A stretch of 64,000 nucleotides of DNA, taken from contig CAYNRE010000005.1 in NCBI GenBank assembly GCA_964399535.1, forward strand, positions 434,001 to 498,000, read 5' to 3'. Made by a program: the position numbers and the translations under genes. This document shows, piece by piece, positions 61,486-64,000 of the stretch (position 1 is its first letter; every line of letters begins with the position of its first letter). The DNA is from CAYNRE01 sp964399535. Lineage in GTDB: Bacteria > Planctomycetota > Planctomycetia > Pirellulales > CAYNRE01. The notes beneath the pieces were generated by a model. It saw only the letters and a program-made list of their open reading frames with translations. It was not told the origin of the DNA and did no database searches.

Positions 61486-64000
61486 GTGGACGGACCGGTT
61501 CCCGCCATCCGCGATGCGGTGCTGACCTCGGAGAAACCGCGGTTGCCCCCCCGGCTGCGCGCGGTGGGCGAACTGCTGGCGATTTGCGTGGTGCCGGTCG
61601 CGGCCAGCGAGGCGATTTTGCCGGTCATCGGCCAAAAATCGCCCCAGGTTCGGCTGGCCACTTGGGCCCTCTCGCTGGCGGCCGTGTTGGCAAGTCTGGC
61701 CTGGCGACGGCTGCGCTGGCCGGCCATCAGCTTGCTGTTGGCGGCTCTCGCCGCGGCGCAGTTTGGGTACGCCTCGCTGGGAATCGACGCGTACAGCAAG
61801 CCCTTCATCGGCCACGTGGCGGGGGCGGCGGTCTGCGCCTGGTTTTGGAGCTTGCTCACCTTGCTCGGCGCGGGCGCGGCGGCCTGGCGACGCGCGGCGC
61901 TGGGGGTTAGCCGGGTCGTGCTGGGACTGGGAATCGTTGTTACGCTGGCTGTCACCGGCCTGTTGCTCAGCGGCGGCGATCGCTGGCTGCGTCCTCCGCC
62001 GATCACGCGGCAAGATGTGATCTGGGCGATGCGGCTGCCGGGCGATGCCGAGCCGGGGCGGCGGCTGTGGCAACTTAGCAGCCGAACCCGGCTCGAAGCG
62101 TCGGCCAGCACCACCGATCCGCTGCGCCAGGTGCTCGAGGTGCGGCAAACGCAGCCGGCCATGCAGCCCGACCAGGTCGTGCTGCGCCGCGCGGCGATCG
62201 AGTTCGACCCCACGCGCGATTACGAGCTACGGCTACGGGCCCGCGGTAGTCCGGCCAGGTCCGTGCATCTGGAACTGGTCGACCCCGGCCAGACCCAGCC
62301 GCCCCTGGACATCGGCCAGGCCGAGTTGAGCCCTCAGTGGCAAACCTTGGTCTTTCCGATCCGCGGCGAAGTCGCCGGGCAAGCGGGCGGCAGTGCCGAT
62401 GGCCCTGCGCCGCGCGACCTGGTGCTGTCCCTGGGGGGACCGGCCGGCCAGACGGAAATTACCGACGCAGTCCTCTCGCTGGTGGCCCTGCGCGAACCGA
62501 CCGAGATCGTAGCCGACCTGTGGCACGTGGAAACCTCCAATGGAAGCCGGGCGCGGTTGCTGCCACACGGAGCCGAGCCCGGTAGCGTGGGCGTGGCGAT
62601 CGAGGCGATTGCCCCCGGTCCGGAAGAAGCGAGCGTCAAACTGGTCCAGGGGGGGCTTGAGCTTCGCGCGGCAGCGCGCTACCGGCTCGCGCTTCGTGCC
62701 CGGGCCGAGGGAGCACGCACCGTTGTCCTGGGCTGGGTAGATACGCAAACCGGCGCCGCGCTGGCCCCCTGGCAGCGCGTGGATCTGGGCCCCACGGCCA
62801 CCGAGGTGACCTCTCTCTGCAATCCGGCGACCGGCACGGCAAGCGCGCAACTGGAAATTCACCTGGGGAGCAGCACGGCCGGCGTGACGCTCGACGCCGC
62901 GCGGATCGACGAAGTTCCGCGGCAAACTCCCACCGAGATCGTGCCCGATGGCTTTACGCTCGAGCAAGACCCCGGGTGCAAGGCCTCGTGGGCAATTGCC
63001 GGCGGGACCGAGCCCGTACTTCGAGTCTCGGTCGAACAGACCATACCCGAGCGGATCGCGGCCGTACGGTTGGTGCAGCCGGGGCTGGAGCTTACCGCCG
63101 GCTGGCCCTATCGGCTCACGTTTCGTGCCCGGGCCGACGGTCCTCGCCCGTTGGCCTGGTCGTTGATTCAGGGCGACCAGGTCATTCTGCCCGTTCAAAC
63201 GGCCTGGGCCGACGTGGACCAGACGTGGCAAAGCCTGGAGAGCCAGTTCCTGGCCCCCACCTCGGGAACGGCCAAACTGCAATTCGAATTCGGTCTGTGG
63301 ACCGTGCCCTGCGAATTGGCCGACATTCGCCTCGAAGCGCCCCGCAAAGAACACCCCACCGAGTTGTTGCCCGATCGTTGGCGGCTGGAGACGGCGGCCG
63401 AGGCCCAAGCCCACCTGGAGCAAACCGGCGAGAGCCCTACGGCCCTGCGCGTGGTGGTCGAATCGGTGCCCGGCCCCGAGCCCTGGCACGTGCGGTTGGT
63501 GCAAAACCAGATCGGGCTCACCCAGGGGAATCGCTACCGGCTGCGGTTTCGAGCCCGGGCCGATGCACCTCGATCGGTCGGCTATAGCCTGCTGAGCACG
63601 CGACCGGGAACCTACCTGGGGCTGTTCGGCGAGTCGCCGGTGGGCGCGAGCTGGAGCGACTACGAAATCCCCTTCACGGCCGAGGCCGACGACCCCGGCG
63701 CCAGCCTGTCGCTGAACTTGGGGGGAACCCCCGGCGCAATCGAACTGGATTCCCTGCAAATCGTCGCCACCGCGCGGCGCTGGCCCAGCGAGCTGGTGCC
63801 CGACCTGTGGAGGCTCGATCTTCCGCCCGGAGTCGAGGGGCGGCTCGTGCTTCCCGCGCGGTCCAACGACGTGCTTCGGGCCGAGTTTGCCCGCCAGGCG
63901 GATACGGCGCCCTGGCAAATCGGGCTCAAGCAGCCGGGGCTAGCACTGCGCGGAGCGGTGCGCTATCGGCTCTCGTTTCGCGCCCGAGCCGACGCCCCCC
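61486..64000 (+). CDS. Membrane protein with at least five jelly-roll modules (3' truncated by window)
   Basis: The frame is open from GTG 61486, 3 nt after the WD40 stop, through 838 residues to the window edge. The N-terminal ~175 residues hold about five hydrophobic segments (for example LAAVLASLAWRRL; IVVTLAVTGLLL), so this part is in the membrane. Then come repeated beta-sandwich modules of 143-153 residues marked by YELRLRAR (residue 246), YRLALRARAEG (399), YRLTFRARADG (542), YRLRFRARADAPR (684) and YRLSFRARADA (827). Each module ends in a strand with (F/L)xLG and a short D-x-I/L segment. The Q-x-H-x-P-W signature of the modules at 9.8-14.5 kb is weaker here. Glycan binding at the cell surface is inferred. 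Confidence 0.7.
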   Translation, partial: MDGPVPAIRDAVLTSEKPRLPPRLRAVGELLAICVVPVAASEAILPVIGQKSPQVRLATWALSLAAVLASLAWRRLRWPAISLLLAALAAAQFGYASLGIDAYSKPFIGHVAGAAVCAWFWSLLTLLGAGAAAWRRAALGVSRVVLGLGIVVTLAVTGLLLSGGDRWLRPPPITRQDVIWAMRLPGDAEPGRRLWQLSSRTRLEASASTTDPLRQVLEVRQTQPAMQPDQVVLRRAAIEFDPTRDYELRLRARGSPARSVHLELVDPGQTQPPLDIGQAELSPQWQTLVFPIRGEVAGQAGGSADGPAPRDLVLSLGGPAGQTEITDAVLSLVALREPTEIVADLWHVETSNGSRARLLPHGAEPGSVGVAIEAIAPGPEEASVKLVQGGLELRAAARYRLALRARAEGARTVVLGWVDTQTGAALAPWQRVDLGPTATEVTSLCNPATGTASAQLEIHLGSSTAGVTLDAARIDEVPRQTPTEIVPDGFTLEQDPGCKASWAIAGGTEPVLRVSVEQTIPERIAAVRLVQPGLELTAGWPYRLTFRARADGPRPLAWSLIQGDQVILPVQTAWADVDQTWQSLESQFLAPTSGTAKLQFEFGLWTVPCELADIRLEAPRKEHPTELLPDRWRLETAAEAQAHLEQTGESPTALRVVVESVPGPEPWHVRLVQNQIGLTQGNRYRLRFRARADAPRSVGYSLLSTRPGTYLGLFGESPVGASWSDYEIPFTAEADDPGASLSLNLGGTPGAIELDSLQIVATARRWPSELVPDLWRLDLPPGVEGRLVLPARSNDVLRAEFARQADTAPWQIGLKQPGLALRGAVRYRLSFRARADAP

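Noticed and set aside
62233..63918. 561-codon minus-strand frame near the window end
   Set aside because: It lies over the modular protein, whose plus frame stays open and shows regular module repeats; the minus product has no recognisable domain.

Overview
This is a high-GC bacterial chromosome segment that looks planctomycetal, probably Pirellulales-like (inference). The signs are a DUF1501 protein, giant secreted VCBS/FG-GAP plus UnbV proteins, membrane-anchored WD40 proteins, small secreted proteins with MC...PYDYCGP or YSPVV repeats, frequent GTG/TTG starts, and divergent long-spaced genes. TGA, TAA and TAG all serve as ordinary stops here. I see no tRNA, rRNA operon, insertion sequence, prophage or CRISPR array.

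Layout. 1-7.6 kb: the end of a DUF1501 gene, a membrane SGNH-type protein, and a very large secreted protein with two CRTAC1-like modules. The reading frame of this last gene is crossed by one in-frame TGA (6777-6779). Eleven nucleotides after it lies a 17-nt stem-loop that closely resembles the E. coli fdhF bSECIS, so I read the gene as one selenoprotein CDS (2391-7559). 7.6-14.5 kb: a minus-strand operon (jelly-roll/thioredoxin fusion, N-acetyl-sugar-amidotransferase-like enzyme, acyl carrier protein, membrane protein with a jelly-roll module), faced by a divergent membrane protein with the same module. 14.5-19.3 kb: acyl-CoA synthetase, Nudix hydrolase, FemAB-like acetyltransferase and HAD phosphatase.

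19.4-42.8 kb is a surface-polysaccharide locus. It holds an RmlD-like reductase, an SpsF-like cytidylyltransferase, a NeuB/SpsE-type nonulosonate synthase, a HAD phosphatase, several glycosyltransferases (GT-B, GT2 x3, GT4, GT9), two CDP-alcohol phosphatidyltransferases, a Wzx-like flippase, a polysaccharide deacetylase, two GT39-like membrane transferases, an alpha-toroid protein and an AglD2/LPG-flippase-like membrane protein. Many neighbours overlap by exactly 4 nt (ATGA), so much of this is one translationally coupled unit. The set would make a nonulosonate-type sugar, build a glycan on a lipid carrier, flip it, attach alcohol-phosphate groups, and trim or modify it outside the membrane (inference).

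42.9-58.3 kb is mostly housekeeping: a Cys-rich secreted protein, an Nramp-like transporter, a membrane gluzincin protease, an MBL-fold hydrolase, an alpha-oxoamine synthase with a clear terminator, a Nudix hydrolase, an ECF sigma/anti-sigma pair, a CBS protein, a ribbon-helix-helix protein, the RNase P RNA (minus strand, 26-bp perfect P1), a YhcC-type radical SAM protein, an FHA protein, MutS, and a repetitive secreted protein. 58.9 kb to the end: a membrane-anchored WD40 protein followed after 3 nt by a membrane protein carrying at least five copies of the jelly-roll module seen at 7.6-14.5 kb, cut by the window edge.
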